Positions 19,571 through 29,518 of a stretch of DNA of 64,000 nucleotides are shown in pieces. Source of the DNA: Streptomyces sp. Root1304 (GTDB taxonomy: Bacteria; Actinomycetota; Actinomycetes; Streptomycetales; Streptomycetaceae). The stretch spans positions 497,241 to 561,240 of the forward strand of contig NZ_LMEP01000001.1 in assembly GCF_001426405.1 (NCBI RefSeq), written 5' to 3'. The notes under the pieces are model-generated. The model did no database searches. It was not told the DNA's origin and saw only the letters and a program-made list of their open reading frames with translations. How positions within the stretch are numbered: the stretch's first letter is position 1; each line of letters begins with the position of its first letter. A program made the position numbers and the translations under genes.

Positions 19571-20332
19571 TCAGCTCAGCTTGGCGGCCTGCGCGTCGAC
19601 GACGTCCTTCGGGTAGGCCTTCACGCCGCCGGGGACGAAGCTGATGGTCGAGAACGACGCGAGCGTGTTGCCCTGGCGCAGGACGACCAGCTTGCTGACG
19701 AACGGCTCGCCCTCCATCTCGCTGGTGATGGTGAAGGCGACCGCCTCCTCCCCCGCGGTGACGCTCTCCGGGGCGACCTTGCCGACCTTCGTCTTCTCCG
19801 CCCCGTGGATCACGGTGAAACCGCCGGCGCACTCGCCGCCGGCCTTCTTCACCGAGGCGAAGGCGTCCTGGGCGCCCTGTCCGTCGTAGGAACCGAGGGT
19901 CACGGCCGTGACCCGGACGCCGAGCCCGCCGAGGAGCGCTTCCTCCGGGGAGGCCTTCGCGTCCTTCTTCGGCTCCTCCAGCACCTTGCGCTGCGCCGAA
20001 GCGGCGGGCGAGCCGGGCGAGATGAAGGACATGGCGTGGGCGATCGGCACGCAGGAGGCCTTGTCGGTGGTGACCGAGGAGGCCGGGACGACGTCCCCGG
20101 TGTCGGCCTTCGCCACCTGGTACCCCTTGAGGTCGCCCTTCTCGAGGATCAGCTTGTCCAGCTCGGCGGCGGACAGCGCCTTCGCGGCGGGCGCACTCGT
20201 GGCGGAGGCGGAGGCCTTGGGGGCATCCTGCCCGTTGTCGTCCCCCTTGCCCTCCCCACCACAGCCGCTGACGAGCAGGACGAGGGACACGGCGGCGGCA
20301 GCGCCGGCGGCGCTCCTCATGGACGTACGCAT
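19571..20332 (-). CDS. Lipoprotein of unknown function
   Basis: A 253-aa predicted lipoprotein. MRTSMRSAAGAAAAVSLVLL leads to the lipobox LVSGC at about residue 24, followed by GGEGKGDDNGQDAP and an Ala/Ser-rich linker. The mature domain contains KGDLKGYQVAKADTG, two Cys (about 95 and 165) that could form a disulphide, and a C-terminal part VSKLVVLRQGNTLASFSTIS. This resembles the many Streptomyces substrate-binding-like lipoproteins of no assigned function. The ATG at 20332 has a weak ribosome site; another ATG four codons downstream is possible. It sits upstream of glmS in the same direction, 39 bases away, and is divergent from coaA. Confidence 0.78.
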   Translation of the reverse strand: MRTSMRSAAGAAAAVSLVLLVSGCGGEGKGDDNGQDAPKASASATSAPAAKALSAAELDKLILEKGDLKGYQVAKADTGDVVPASSVTTDKASCVPIAHAMSFISPGSPAASAQRKVLEEPKKDAKASPEEALLGGLGVRVTAVTLGSYDGQGAQDAFASVKKAGGECAGGFTVIHGAEKTKVGKVAPESVTAGEEAVAFTITSEMEGEPFVSKLVVLRQGNTLASFSTISFVPGGVKAYPKDVVDAQAAKLS

Positions 20333-20528
20333 CTGGGGTGACTCTCTGTTTCTCTCGGTGCTCACAAACAGCCGCCCGAAGACGGCTCCCCCCGCGTGAA
20401 GAGCAGAGACCCACGCGGCAACGAACAGGATCACCTTAGACGCCGGGTCGGACAACGGCTTTTGTCGCGTGACCCACCCCACGGCCCGCGGAGTCCCGAG
20501 AACTCCCTCGACCCCCGACAATGGCGAG

Positions 20529-21497
20529 GTGATCACTTCGCCGCCACGAAGCTCCAGCGGGGCGAGCCCCTACGTCGACCTCACCCGGGCCGAGTGGAGC
20601 GCCCTGCGGGACAAGACGCCCCTGCCGCTGACCGCCGACGAGGTCGAGCGGCTCCGCGGTCTCGGGGACGTCATCGACCTCGACGAGGTACGGGACGTCT
20701 ATCTGCCCCTGTCCCGGCTGCTCAATCTGTACGTGCAGGCCACCAGCGGACTGCGCGGCGCCCTCAACACCTTCCTCGGCGAGAGCGCCGAGCAGCGCGG
20801 CACCCCCTTCGTCATAGGGGTCGCCGGTTCGGTCGCCGTCGGCAAGTCGACGGTCTCCCGTCTCCTGCAGGCCCTGCTCGCCCGCTGGCCCGAGCACCCG
20901 CGCGTGGAGCTGGTCACCACCGACGCCTTCCTCTACCCGATGGAGGAACTGAAGGCGCGCGGTCTGATGTCCCGCAAGGGGTTCCCCGAGTCGTACGACC
21001 GCCGGGCCCTGACCCGCTTCGTCGCCGACATCAAGGCGGGCAAGAACGAGGTCACGGCCCCGGTCTACTCCCATCTGATCTACGACCGCGTGCCCGACGA
21101 GCGGCTCGTCGTCCGCCGCCCGGACATCCTCATCGTGGAGGGGCTGAACGTCCTCCAGCCCGCCCTCCCCGGCCAGGACGGCCGCACCCGCGTCGGCCTC
21201 GCCGACTACTTCGACTTCTCGGTGTACGTCGACGCGCGGCCGGAGGACATCGAGCGCTGGTACCTCAACCGCTTCCGCAAGCTCCGGGACACCGCGTTCC
21301 AGAACCCCTCCTCGTACTTCCAGCGCTACACGCAGGTCTCCGAGGAGGAGGCCCTCGACTACGCCCGCACCATGTGGCGGACCATCAACAAGGTGAACCT
21401 CCTGGAGAACGTGGCGCCGACCCGCGGCCGGGCCACCCTCGTCGTCCGCAAGGGCCCCGACCACAAGGTGCAGCGCCTGAGCCTGCGCAAGCTCTGA
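20529..21497 (+). CDS. coaA: Pantothenate kinase, type I
   Basis: A 322-aa kinase that phosphorylates pantothenate in the first step of CoA synthesis. The Walker A motif [15 protein letters not shown] is near residue 97, with the conserved [17 protein letters not shown] and [10 protein letters not shown] motifs following, and [20 protein letters not shown] near 245. The GTG at 20529 ([11 protein letters not shown]) gives the usual length; the frame is open 20 codons further upstream without good start context. The gene is on the plus strand, followed 18 bases later by the DUF389 gene, so the two may be co-transcribed. Confidence 0.96.
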   Translation: MITSPPRSSSGASPYVDLTRAEWSALRDKTPLPLTADEVERLRGLGDVIDLDEVRDVYLPLSRLLNLYVQATSGLRGALNTFLGESAEQRGTPFVIGVAGSVAVGKSTVSRLLQALLARWPEHPRVELVTTDAFLYPMEELKARGLMSRKGFPESYDRRALTRFVADIKAGKNEVTAPVYSHLIYDRVPDERLVVRRPDILIVEGLNVLQPALPGQDGRTRVGLADYFDFSVYVDARPEDIERWYLNRFRKLRDTAFQNPSSYFQRYTQVSEEEALDYARTMWRTINKVNLLENVAPTRGRATLVVRKGPDHKVQRLSLRKL

Positions 21498-21515
21498 CCT
21501 TCGTAAGCTCGGGGC

Positions 21516-22466
21516 ATGTTGCATCTACGGATGATCGTCCCGCCGGACCGCACCGCGCCCGCGATCGAGCTGATCGAGTCGACGGTCGGCACCACCCACC
21601 TCGTGGTACTGCCGGGCGTGGCCAGGGACCCCCACGGCGACCTGGTCATGTGCGACATGGCCCGCGAGTCGGCCGACGAACTGCTGCACGGCCTGCGCGA
21701 CATGAAGATCGATCAGGACGGGTCGATCGCGGTGGAGGGCATCGACCTGTCGATGTCGACCCGGGCGGACACGGCCGAGCGGGAGGCCCCCGGCGAGGGC
21801 GCCGACGCCGTCATCTGGGAGCAGCTGGCGGAGGCGACCCACGAGGAGTCGACGCTCTCCTTCACGTACCTCTCCTTCATGGGCCTGGCCACGATGATCG
21901 CGGCCTGCGGTGTCGTCCTGGACAACGCGATCCTGATCGTGGGCGCCATGGCGGTCGGCCCGGAGTTCGGCCCGCTCGCCGGAGTGTGCACGGCGATCGT
22001 GCAGCGGGCGCCGAGACTGGCGGCGCGCTCTCTGATCGCGCTGCTCATCGGCTTCGCGTCGGCGATCGTGGCGACGACCGTGTTCAGCCTGGTGATGGAC
22101 CGGCTGGACCTGTTCAGTCAGTCCATGCTCGACGCGCCGCGCCCGCAGACCAGCTTCATCTGGCAGCCGGACCTGTTCTCGTTCGTCGTGGCGCTCCTCG
22201 CGGGCGCGGCCGGCACCCTCTCGCTCACCTCGTCCAAGTCGGGCGCGCTGGTGGGCGTGGCGATCTCGGTGACGACCGTCCCCGCGGCGGCGAACGCGGC
22301 GGTGGCGCTCAGCTACGGCGAGGTCGGGCAGATGGGCGGGTCGATCGCGCAGCTGATGCTCAACCTGCTGGGGATCATGCTGGCGGGGACGGCGACCCTG
22401 TCCCTGCAGAAGAGGCTCTGGCGCACCCAGCGCGGCCGGCTCCGCCGCCGCCTGCGCAGGGGCTGA
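21516..22466 (+). CDS. DUF389 family membrane protein
   Basis: A 316-aa integral membrane protein of the DUF389 (TIGR00341-like) family. Residues 1-110 form a soluble ferredoxin-like domain (MLHLRMIVPPDRTAPAIELI). Six or so membrane segments follow, with the family signature FTYLSFMGLATMIAACGVVLDNAILIVGAMAVGPEFGPLAGV and, later, SGALVGVAISVTTVPAAANAAVALSYGE. The C-terminus is strongly basic. The biochemical function is not known for the family. ATG start, 18 bases after coaA. It ends before a bidirectional terminator shared with glmM. Confidence 0.88.
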   Translation: MLHLRMIVPPDRTAPAIELIESTVGTTHLVVLPGVARDPHGDLVMCDMARESADELLHGLRDMKIDQDGSIAVEGIDLSMSTRADTAEREAPGEGADAVIWEQLAEATHEESTLSFTYLSFMGLATMIAACGVVLDNAILIVGAMAVGPEFGPLAGVCTAIVQRAPRLAARSLIALLIGFASAIVATTVFSLVMDRLDLFSQSMLDAPRPQTSFIWQPDLFSFVVALLAGAAGTLSLTSSKSGALVGVAISVTTVPAAANAAVALSYGEVGQMGGSIAQLMLNLLGIMLAGTATLSLQKRLWRTQRGRLRRRLRRG

Positions 22467-22524
22467 GCCCGTCGCGCGCCGAAGGACACGGGCACTCCGC
22501 CGCACGAGGACACCGGCACACGAA

Positions 22525-22564
22525 GAGGCCCCGCCGCACCGGACATCCGGTACGACGGGGCCTC
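22525..22564. terminator. Bidirectional terminator between DUF389 gene and glmM
   Basis: GAGGCCCCG (22525-22533) pairs with CGGGGCCTC (22556-22564); an inner ACCGGA-CA-TCCGGT stem is also present. It lies between convergent genes and can serve both. Confidence 0.8.
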
Positions 22565-22594
22565 TCACCAGAGCATGACGGTGCCTCAGGAAGC

Positions 22595-23953
22595 CTAGCC
22601 CAGCGCCGACTTCACGACGTCCGCGAGCCGCTGCGCGACCGCGCGCGCCTGCTCGATGTCGGCCGCCTCGACCATCACGCGGACCAGCGGCTCGGTGCCG
22701 GAGGGGCGCAGCAGGACGCGGCCGGTGGAGCCGAGCTCCTGCTCGGCGGAGGCGACGGCGGCGGCCAGGTCGCCGGAGGTCTTCACCCGGGCCTTGTCGA
22801 CGTCGGGGACGTTGATGAGGATCTGCGGCAGCCGCTCCATCACGCCGGCGAGGTCCGCGAGCGACCGGCCGGTGGCGGCGATGCGGGCCGCCAGCATGAG
22901 GCCGGTGAGGGTGCCGTCGCCGGTGGTGGCGTGGTCGAGCACGATGACGTGCCCGGACTGCTCACCGCCGAGCGCGTAGCCGTGCTCCTTCATGGACTCC
23001 AGGACGTACCGGTCGCCGACCGCGGTCTGGACGAGGTTCAGGCCCGCGCCCTCCATGGCGAGCTTGAAGCCCAGGTTGGACATGACGGTCGCGACGACGG
23101 TGTCGCCGCGCAGCGTCCCGGCCTCGCGCATGGCGAGGGCGAGCACGGCGAGGATCTGGTCGCCGTCGACCTCGTTGCCCGCGGCGTCCACGGCGAGGCA
23201 GCGGTCGGCGTCGCCGTCGTGGGCGATGCCCAGGTCGGCGCCGTGCTCGACGACGGCGGCGCGGAGCAGCCCCAGGTGGGTGGAGCCGCAGCCGTCGTTG
23301 ATGTTGAGGCCGTCCGGCTCGGCGCCGATGGTGACGACCTGCGCGCCGGCCCGGGTGAAGGCCTCGGGCGAGACGCGGGCGGCGGCGCCGTGGGCCTCGT
23401 CGAGGACGACCTTGAGGCCGTCGAGCCGGTTGGGGACGACGGAGAGGAGGTGGGAGACGTACGTCTCGAAGCCCTCGTCGTAGTCGCGGACGCGGCCGAC
23501 GCCGGCACCGGTCGGACGCTCCCAGGGGGCGCCGGTGCGGTGCTGCTCGTAGACGGTCTCGATCTTGTCCTCGAGGTCGTCGGCGAGCTTGTGGCCGCCG
23601 CGCGCGAAGAACTTGATGCCGTTGTCGGGCATGGCGTTGTGGCTGGCGGAGAGCATCACGCCGAGGTCGGCGCCGAGGACGCCGGTCAGGTGGGCCACGG
23701 CCGGGGTGGGCAGCACGCCGACGCGCAGGACGTCGACACCGGCGCTGGCGAGTCCCGCCACGACGGCCGCTTCCAGGAACTCTCCGGAGGCACGCGGGTC
23801 CCGCCCGACCACCGCGGTCGGCCGATGGCCCTCGAAGGTGCCCGCCTCGGCGAGCACGTGCGCCGCCGCGACCGACAGGCCGAGCGCCAGCTCCGCCGTC
23901 AGGTCCGCGTTGGCCACGCCGCGCACGCCGTCCGTGCCGAAGAGTCGTCCCAC
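22595..23953 (-). CDS. glmM: Phosphoglucosamine mutase
   Basis: A 452-aa enzyme converting glucosamine-6-phosphate to glucosamine-1-phosphate. The phosphorylated catalytic serine is in [13 protein letters not shown] near residue 105; the metal site [11 protein letters not shown] is near 245; the sugar-binding GGEQSGH is near 330 and the phosphate-binding [14 protein letters not shown] near 420. The GTG start ([12 protein letters not shown]) is fixed by a GGAGGA site directly upstream; the frame is open nine codons further. It acts directly after GlmS in UDP-GlcNAc synthesis. It lies downstream of the rplM-rpsI operon, beyond that operon's terminator. Confidence 0.96.
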   Translation of the reverse strand: MGRLFGTDGVRGVANADLTAELALGLSVAAAHVLAEAGTFEGHRPTAVVGRDPRASGEFLEAAVVAGLASAGVDVLRVGVLPTPAVAHLTGVLGADLGVMLSASHNAMPDNGIKFFARGGHKLADDLEDKIETVYEQHRTGAPWERPTGAGVGRVRDYDEGFETYVSHLLSVVPNRLDGLKVVLDEAHGAAARVSPEAFTRAGAQVVTIGAEPDGLNINDGCGSTHLGLLRAAVVEHGADLGIAHDGDADRCLAVDAAGNEVDGDQILAVLALAMREAGTLRGDTVVATVMSNLGFKLAMEGAGLNLVQTAVGDRYVLESMKEHGYALGGEQSGHVIVLDHATTGDGTLTGLMLAARIAATGRSLADLAGVMERLPQILINVPDVDKARVKTSGDLAAAVASAEQELGSTGRVLLRPSGTEPLVRVMVEAADIEQARAVAQRLADVVKSALG

Positions 23954-24033
23954 AGCTGTCCTCCGAAAATACGTGCCCAAGCCGATGAAAAGAGGTGGTG
24001 ATGAAAAAGGTGACGAAAAAGCTTATGAAAAAA

Positions 24034-24074
24034 CGTACGCCCCGACGGCACGGGCAGTGCCGCCGGGGCGTACG
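24034..24074 (-). terminator. Terminator of rplM-rpsI with multiple T-tracts
   Basis: CGTACGCCCCG... (from 24034) pairs with ...CGGGGCGTACG (to 24074), a stem of about 17 bp with one mismatch and a 7-base loop. On the minus strand it is followed by four successive T-runs (TTTTTTCATAAGC, TTTTTCGTCACC, TTTTTCATC, TTTTCATCGG), an unusually rich tail in this genome. Confidence 0.92.
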
Positions 24075-24094
24075 AAAGCAGCGAGCAGGCGTGA

Positions 24095-24607
24095 TTAACG
24101 CTTGCTGTACTGCGGAGCCTTACGGGCCTTCTTGAGACCGGCCTTCTTGCGCTCGACCGCACGGTCGTCGCGGGAGAGGAAGCCGGCCTTCTTCAGCGCC
24201 GGGCGGTTGTTCTCGACGTCCGCCTCGTTCAGCGCACGGGCCACGCCGAGGCGCAGGGCGCCGGCCTGACCGGAGACACCGCCACCCGCGATGCGGGCGA
24301 TGACGTCGTAGCGGTTGTCGAGCTCGAGCACCTTGAAGGGCTCGTTGACTTCCTGCTGGTGCACCTTGTTGGGGAAGTAGTCCTCAAGGGTGCGACCGTT
24401 GATCTTCCACTTGCCGGTGCCCGGAACGATCCGGACGCGGGCGATGGCGTTCTTGCGACGGCCCAGGCCGGCGGCCGGCTGCGGGTCGCCGAAGCGGGAC
24501 GCGAGCGACTCGGAGGTGTACTCACCCTCGACGAGCTCGGTCTCGGTGGTGTACTCCTCAACGCCCTCGAACTCGTCGACGGGGGTCTCGGGGGTGGTCT
24601 CGGCCAC
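24095..24607 (-). CDS. rpsI: 30S ribosomal protein S9
   Basis: A 170-aa S9, which contacts P-site tRNA through its C-terminal Lys-Arg tail, here [13 protein letters not shown]. The core [21 protein letters not shown] and [19 protein letters not shown] are diagnostic. An acidic N-terminal extension of about 40 residues ([20 protein letters not shown]) is typical of actinobacterial S9. GTG start with GAGGAGC upstream. It follows rplM by 44 bases, the near-universal L13-S9 pair, and ends before a strong terminator. Confidence 0.97.
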   Translation of the reverse strand: MAETTPETPVDEFEGVEEYTTETELVEGEYTSESLASRFGDPQPAAGLGRRKNAIARVRIVPGTGKWKINGRTLEDYFPNKVHQQEVNEPFKVLELDNRYDVIARIAGGGVSGQAGALRLGVARALNEADVENNRPALKKAGFLSRDDRAVERKKAGLKKARKAPQYSKR

Positions 24608-24651
24608 GATGCTCCTCAGATTTCTTTCGTTCTTAGGGGGTGTGGCCGGAA

Positions 24652-25095
24652 CTACTGCGCGACCTGGGTGATCTCGAACGGGACCGGCTGCTGCGCAGCG
24701 TGCGGGTGGTTCTCGCCCGCGTAGACCTTCAGCTTCGAGAGCATCTGACGGCCCAGGGTGTTCTTGGGGATCATGCCCTTGATGGCCTTCTCGACGGCCT
24801 TCTCGGGGTTCTTCGACAGCAGCTCGTCGTAACGGACGGAGCGCAGACCGCCCGGGAAGCCGGAGTGGCGGTACGCCAGCTTCTGGGTCTTCTTGTTGCC
24901 GGACAGGTGGACCTTGTCAGCGTTGATGATGATGACGAAGTCGCCCATGTCCATGTGCGGGGCGTAGACCGGCTTGTGCTTGCCTCGGAGGAGGTTCGCA
25001 GCCGTGGTCGCCAGACGGCCCAGGACGATGTCCTGCGCGTCGATGATGTGCCACTGGCGAGTGACATCGCCGGGCTTGGGGCTGTACGTACGCAC
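24652..25095 (-). CDS. rplM: 50S ribosomal protein L13
   Basis: A 147-aa early-assembly protein of the large subunit. [20 protein letters not shown] begins the protein, followed by [20 protein letters not shown] and [22 protein letters not shown], all standard. GTG start. A promoter 178 bases upstream gives a leader that contains a TTCGCCG/CGGCGAA hairpin (25231-25249), where autoregulation could act, as is known for L13 leaders in other bacteria. It forms an operon with rpsI. Confidence 0.97.
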   Translation of the reverse strand: MRTYSPKPGDVTRQWHIIDAQDIVLGRLATTAANLLRGKHKPVYAPHMDMGDFVIIINADKVHLSGNKKTQKLAYRHSGFPGGLRSVRYDELLSKNPEKAVEKAIKGMIPKNTLGRQMLSKLKVYAGENHPHAAQQPVPFEITQVAQ

Positions 25096-25395
25096 TTCGT
25101 AGCCTTCGCTTCTTCAGTGGATGGAGTCCAGACACACCTGAAGCGATCATGCAGCTGGGGCCTGCACTGCCGGGACACCGCCCGTATGCGAGCCACTGGT
25201 AACTGCTCCAGGGAACCTGCGTAAGGGCCGTTCGCCGGAGAACGGCGAAGCCACTACGCATAACAAACCGCAACAGTACCCGCGCCACCCCCGACGGGTC
25301 AAAACGCCGCGGGCCCCTCCCCGACGCCGTCACTGGCCACCGGCCGCGGGCCGCGGACCTGCGGCTGCCGGCCGCCGACCGCCGACCGCCCCAGG
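25096..25395 (-). other. rplM leader and intergenic region
   Basis: Three hundred bases with no gene. They contain the rplM promoter, the untranslated leader with a short hairpin at 25231-25249, and, on the far side, GC-rich sequence after the ABC-F stop in which I see no clear terminator. Confidence 0.6.
25273..25302 (-). promoter_or_regulatory. rplM-rpsI promoter
   Basis: On the minus strand TTGACC (25302-25297), an 18-base spacer and TACTGT (25278-25273) match the principal sigma factor consensus. The expected transcript start is about 170 bases before the rplM GTG. Confidence 0.7.
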
Positions 25396-27018
25396 TCACC
25401 GCGCCCGCTCGACCCGCCGCTCGTCCCAGACCGGCTCCGTCGTCTCGCGTACGACCCCGTCCGAGCCGAAGACCAGGAACCGGTCGAAGCTCTTCGAGAA
25501 CCAGCGGTCGTGGGTCACGGCCAGCACCGTCCCGTCGTACGACTCCAGCCCGTCCTGCAGCGCCTCCGCCGACTCCAGGTCCAGGTTGTCGGTCGGCTCG
25601 TCGAGCAGCAGCGCGGTCGTGCCCGCCAGCTCCAGCAGCAGGATCTGGAACCGCGCCTGCTGCCCGCCGGAGAGCTTGTCGAAGGACTGGTCGCCCTGCC
25701 GCTCCAGCTCGTACCGGCGCAGCATCGACATCGCCCCGCCCCGGTCCTTGGCGTGCTCCGACCACAGGATGTCGACGAGCGGCCGCCCGGTCAGCTCCGG
25801 GTGCGCGTGGGTCTGGGCGAAGTGCCCCGGCACCACGCGCGCGCCGAGCTTCCAGTCGCCCGTGTGGGCCACCGACGGATCGCCGGCGAGCAGCCGCAGG
25901 AAGTGCGACTTGCCCGAGCCGTTCGAGCCGAGGACGGCCACCCGCTCCCCGTAGAAGATCTCCAGCGAGAACGGCTTCATCAGACCGGTCAGCTCGAGGT
26001 TCTCGACGGTCACCGCGCGCACGCCGGTCCGGCCGCCGCGCAGCCGCATCCGGATGTCCTGCTCGCGCGGCGGCTCCGGCGGCGGCCCCGCCTCCTCGAA
26101 CTTCCTCAGCCGGGTCTGCGCCGCCGCGTACCGCGAGGCCATCTCGTGGCTGACCGCGGCCGCCTGCCGCAGGTTGACCACGAGCTTCTTCAGCTGGGCG
26201 TGCTTCTCCTCCCAGCGCCGCTTCAGCTCCTCGAAGCGCGCGAACCGCTCCCGCCGCGCCTCGTGGAAGGTGCCGAAGCCACCGCCGTGCACCCACACGT
26301 CCGACCCCGCGGGACCCGGCTCGACCGCGATGATCTTCTGTGCGGCGCGGGAGAGCAGCTCCCGGTCGTGGGAGATGAACAACACGGTCTTGCGGGTCTC
26401 CCGCAGCCGCTCCTCCAGCCACCGTTTGCCCGGCACGTCCAGATAGTTGTCCGGCTCGTCGAGCAGCAGCACCTCGTCGGTGCCGCGCAGCAGCGACTCC
26501 AGGACCAGACGCTTCTGCTCACCGCCGGAGAGCGTCCTGACCTGCCGGAACTGCGCCTTCTCGTACGGGATGCCGAGCGCGGACATGGTGCAGATGTCCC
26601 AGAGGGTCTCCGCCTCGTACCCCTGCACCTCGGCCCAGTCGCTGAGGGCCTGCGCGTACTTCATCTGCGCGGCCTCGTCGTCGACCGTCATGATCAGGTG
26701 CTCGGCCTCGTCGACGGCCTTCGCGGCCTCCCGGATGCGCGGCTGCGCCACCGAGACCAGCAGGTCACGGACGGTGGACTCGTCCCGTACGGAGCCGACG
26801 AACTGCGGCATCACGCCGAGCCCGCCGCTGACGGTGACCGAGCCGCCGTGCGGCTGGAGCTCCCCGGCGATCATCCGGAGCAGTGTGGTCTTCCCGGCGC
26901 CGTTGGCCCCGACGAGGGCGACCACGGCGCCCTCCCCCACCCGGAAGGAGGCGTCCCCGAGCAGGACCCTCCCGTCGGGAAGGTAGTACTCCAGATGCGC
27001 GGCCTCGACATGTCCCAT
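25396..27018 (-). CDS. ABC-F family ATPase
   Basis: A 540-aa soluble protein with two ABC domains and no membrane part, the ABC-F class, whose members act on ribosomes (translation factors or antibiotic protection). Domain 1 has Walker A GANGAGKTT near residue 37, LSGGEQKR and LLLDEPDNYLD; domain 2 has GSNGSGKSH near 345 and LSGGQQARF, LLLDEPTDNLD near 460. The interdomain linker (about 240-310) is basic and helical (RERFARFEELKRRWEEKHAQ), as expected. Domain 2 Walker A ends KSH instead of K(S/T)T, a small departure. ATG 27018 is used; ATG 27027 is possible. No resistance context is visible, so a general role is as likely as protection. Confidence 0.88.
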   Translation of the reverse strand: MGHVEAAHLEYYLPDGRVLLGDASFRVGEGAVVALVGANGAGKTTLLRMIAGELQPHGGSVTVSGGLGVMPQFVGSVRDESTVRDLLVSVAQPRIREAAKAVDEAEHLIMTVDDEAAQMKYAQALSDWAEVQGYEAETLWDICTMSALGIPYEKAQFRQVRTLSGGEQKRLVLESLLRGTDEVLLLDEPDNYLDVPGKRWLEERLRETRKTVLFISHDRELLSRAAQKIIAVEPGPAGSDVWVHGGGFGTFHEARRERFARFEELKRRWEEKHAQLKKLVVNLRQAAAVSHEMASRYAAAQTRLRKFEEAGPPPEPPREQDIRMRLRGGRTGVRAVTVENLELTGLMKPFSLEIFYGERVAVLGSNGSGKSHFLRLLAGDPSVAHTGDWKLGARVVPGHFAQTHAHPELTGRPLVDILWSEHAKDRGGAMSMLRRYELERQGDQSFDKLSGGQQARFQILLLELAGTTALLLDEPTDNLDLESAEALQDGLESYDGTVLAVTHDRWFSKSFDRFLVFGSDGVVRETTEPVWDERRVERAR

Positions 27019-27074
27019 GAGGTGCATTGTCGCCGCCCGCGTCGGCCCGGCCCAACCGGTTTAGGATGCGCGGC

Positions 27075-28064
27075 ATGAGCTTTGGGGGACCGCAGTGGCC
27101 GCAAGAGCCGCAGCAGCAGGGGCAGCAGGGGTACGGCGGACAGCCGCAGCAGGGGTACGGGCAGCAGCCCGGGTACGGCGGACAGCCCGGCCAGGGACCA
27201 CAGCAGGGGTACGGGCAGCAGCCCGGATTCGGCGGACAGCCCGACCCCTTCCCGGGCGCCCAGGGCGGGAACACCCCCGACTGGGGCGCCCTGGCCGACG
27301 CCTCCGCCTCCCGTAACCGGCGCAAGCGCTGGCTGATGATCGGCGGTGGCACGGTGGCCGCCGTGGTCGTCGGCGCGATCGTCGCGACCGCCGTGGTGGC
27401 GAGCGGCAAGAAGAACGACGAGGCCGGGAACGGCGGGGTGCCCACCGGCACCGTCACCCCCACGGCCTCCCCCACCCCGGAGCCGACCTTCTCGTCGGTG
27501 GCGCCGCCGCCCCCGCCGAACCCGAAGGACTACATCTCGGACCCGAAGAAGGACAAGGCCCCGCTGAGCGCGGAGGGCCTCTTCCCGGGCAAGAAGCTCA
27601 CGATGAACAAGCGCCCCTACAAGAAGGGCGCGACCTCCGCCACGACGAACTGCGCGGCCGTCACGCAGGGCGGTCTCGGCACCGTCCTGAAGAACAACGG
27701 CTGCCAGCGGGTGCTCCGCGCCACCTATGTGAAGGACGGCGTGGCGATCACCGTCGGCGTCGCCGTCTTCCCCTCGGAGGCCGCGGCCCTGAAGGCGAAG
27801 AACCAGGCCACCGGAGGCGTCTCCCCGCTGGCCGGCGCCGGCGTGGGTGACTTCTGCCACGCCACGGTCTGTCTGCGCCGCTCGAACTCGGTCGGCCGCT
27901 ACGCGTACTTCACCCAGGCCGGCTTCGCCAACGGCAAGAAGGTCACCAAGGCCGACAAGGCGGTCTTCCAGGCCAGCGACGACCTGGGCACCTTCACCTT
28001 CAACCAGATCTACGCCCGGGGCCGCTCCCAGGCCTCAGCAGCAGCCGGAGCTCCCGGGGAGTGA
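27075..28064 (+). CDS. Membrane-anchored protein with Gln/Gly/Pro-rich N-terminus
   Basis: A 329-aa protein of unknown function. Residues 1-65 are low complexity, with repeated [13 protein letters not shown] units. A basic stretch RNRRKRWLM precedes one membrane segment (about 85-107, [21 protein letters not shown]). A Thr/Pro-rich linker leads to an extracellular domain with three Cys (NCAAV, GCQRV and [12 protein letters not shown] regions supply four in total). Topology is therefore N-in with an exported C-terminal domain, a plan common in Streptomyces. ATG 27075 with AGGA upstream. The last 30 bases overlap truA on the other strand tail to tail. Confidence 0.82.
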   Translation: MSFGGPQWPQEPQQQGQQGYGGQPQQGYGQQPGYGGQPGQGPQQGYGQQPGFGGQPDPFPGAQGGNTPDWGALADASASRNRRKRWLMIGGGTVAAVVVGAIVATAVVASGKKNDEAGNGGVPTGTVTPTASPTPEPTFSSVAPPPPPNPKDYISDPKKDKAPLSAEGLFPGKKLTMNKRPYKKGATSATTNCAAVTQGGLGTVLKNNGCQRVLRATYVKDGVAITVGVAVFPSEAAALKAKNQATGGVSPLAGAGVGDFCHATVCLRRSNSVGRYAYFTQAGFANGKKVTKADKAVFQASDDLGTFTFNQIYARGRSQASAAAGAPGE

Positions 28065-28892
28065 CCGCTTGTTCCTGGCCTCCAGGTTCCGGGCGGCCAG
28101 GAGCTCGTCGGCGGGGTAACCGACCTCTTCGAGGGTGAGCCCGTGCGGCTTCACGACGTGCACGGCCGAGTCCCGCACCCCGGCCGCAAGGACCTTGCCC
28201 GGCCAGTCCACCGGCCGGTGCCCGTCGCCGACGAACAGCAGGGCGCCGACGAGCGAGCGGACCATGTTGTGGCAGAAGGCGTCCGCCTTCACGGTCGCTT
28301 CCATCACACCGTCGGACCGCCGCTCCCAGCGCAGCACCTGGAGCGTGCGGATGGTGGTCGCGCCCTCGCGCTTCTTGCAGTACGCGGCGAAGTCGTGCTC
28401 GCCGACGAGCGCGGCGGCGGCCTCGTTCATGGCGTCCATGTCGAGGGCCCAGTCGTGCCACAGGACGTGGCCGCGCAGCAGCGGGTCGACCCCGCCGGGG
28501 TTGTCGGTGACGCGGTAGGCGTAGCGGCGCCAGATCGCGGAGAAACGCGCGTTGAAGCCGCTGGGGGCCTCGGCCAGGGACCAGATCCGGACGTCGTGGG
28601 AGAGCCGCCCCGCGAGCCGCCTGAGCAGCTTGTCGCGGTGCTCGGCCCACAGCTCGACGGGCAGGTCGACATGGGCGACCTGGCCGCGCGCGTGCACCCC
28701 GGAGTCGGTGCGGCCGGCCACGGTCAGCTCGTAGGTCTCCTTGGACCGGGTCACGGTCCGCAGGGCGTCCTCGATGTCCCCCTGCACCGTCCGCCGCCCA
28801 CCGGGCTGCTTGGCCCAGCCGGAGAAGTCCTTGCCGTCGTACGACAGGTCAAGCCGAACCCGTACGAACCCGTCCTGCACGTCATCGCTCAC
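28035..28892 (-). CDS. truA: tRNA pseudouridine(38-40) synthase TruA
   Basis: A 285-aa enzyme that makes pseudouridine at positions 38-40 of the tRNA anticodon arm. The catalytic Asp is in [17 protein letters not shown] near residue 62; the start [20 protein letters not shown] and the RRYAYRV and [13 protein letters not shown] motifs are typical. GTG start 28892. It is the last gene after rplQ, a conserved neighbourhood, though a hairpin separates the two. The C-terminal codons overlap the end of the convergent gene by 30 bases, and the tail [17 protein letters not shown] is longer than the family core. Confidence 0.95.
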   Translation of the reverse strand: MSDDVQDGFVRVRLDLSYDGKDFSGWAKQPGGRRTVQGDIEDALRTVTRSKETYELTVAGRTDSGVHARGQVAHVDLPVELWAEHRDKLLRRLAGRLSHDVRIWSLAEAPSGFNARFSAIWRRYAYRVTDNPGGVDPLLRGHVLWHDWALDMDAMNEAAAALVGEHDFAAYCKKREGATTIRTLQVLRWERRSDGVMEATVKADAFCHNMVRSLVGALLFVGDGHRPVDWPGKVLAAGVRDSAVHVVKPHGLTLEEVGYPADELLAARNLEARNKRSLPGSSGCC

Positions 28893-28920
28893 GCGGAGAT
28901 CCTCTCAAACACACGGGAAC

Positions 28921-28948
28921 GGGCCCGCACCCCAGGGGGTACGGGCCC
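28921..28948 (-). terminator. Hairpin after rplQ
   Basis: GGGCCCG (28921-28927) and CGGGCCC (28942-28948) form a stem, strengthened by inner CCCC/GGGG pairing. It lies between rplQ and truA without a T-run, so it may terminate partially. Confidence 0.6.
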
Positions 28949-28974
28949 GCTCACGAGAAACGTCGGAAGAACGC

Positions 28975-29439
28975 TTACGCGTCCTTCGACTCCTCAGCCG
29001 GGGTCTCGGCGGCCGCGTCGGCCTCCTTGACGGCGCGCACGGTGGCGGCCTCGGCCTCGGCGACGGTCGCCTTCTTGGCGATCTCGCCCTCGACCAGCTC
29101 GATCACGGCCATCGGGGCGTTGTCGCCACGACGGTTGCCGATCTTGGTGATACGGGTGTAACCACCCGGACGCTCCGAGTAACGCGGGGCGATCTCGGTG
29201 AAGAGGGTGTGGACGATGCCCTTGTCGGTGATCGTCTGCAGCACCAGGCGACGGTTGTGGATGTCGCCCTTCTTCGCCTTGGTGATCAGGCGCTCGGCGA
29301 CCGGACGCAGGCGACGGGCCTTGGCCTCGGTCGTGGTGATGCGGCCGTGCTCGAAGAGCGACTTCGCCAGGTTGGCGAGGAGCAGCTTCTCGTGCGCGGC
29401 GGAACCGCCGAGGCGGGCACCCTTCGCGGGACGCGGCAT
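28975..29439 (-). CDS. rplQ: 50S ribosomal protein L17
   Basis: A 154-aa large-subunit protein. [20 protein letters not shown] is the diagnostic start, followed by [23 protein letters not shown] and [27 protein letters not shown]. The last 45 residues are an acidic Ala/Glu-rich extension ([20 protein letters not shown]), common in actinobacterial L17. The ATG is fixed by AAGGAG upstream. It follows rpoA by 180 bases, unlike the short gaps elsewhere in the cluster; that gap holds a strong hairpin. Confidence 0.97.
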   Translation of the reverse strand: MPRPAKGARLGGSAAHEKLLLANLAKSLFEHGRITTTEAKARRLRPVAERLITKAKKGDIHNRRLVLQTITDKGIVHTLFTEIAPRYSERPGGYTRITKIGNRRGDNAPMAVIELVEGEIAKKATVAEAEAATVRAVKEADAAAETPAEESKDA

Positions 29440-29518
29440 GGTGTTTCTCCTTGTGATCTGCACCGGCCGTATGAGGTACCGGTGTCAGTGTCCGAGCGGG
29501 CGGTCACCCGTCGGAGAT

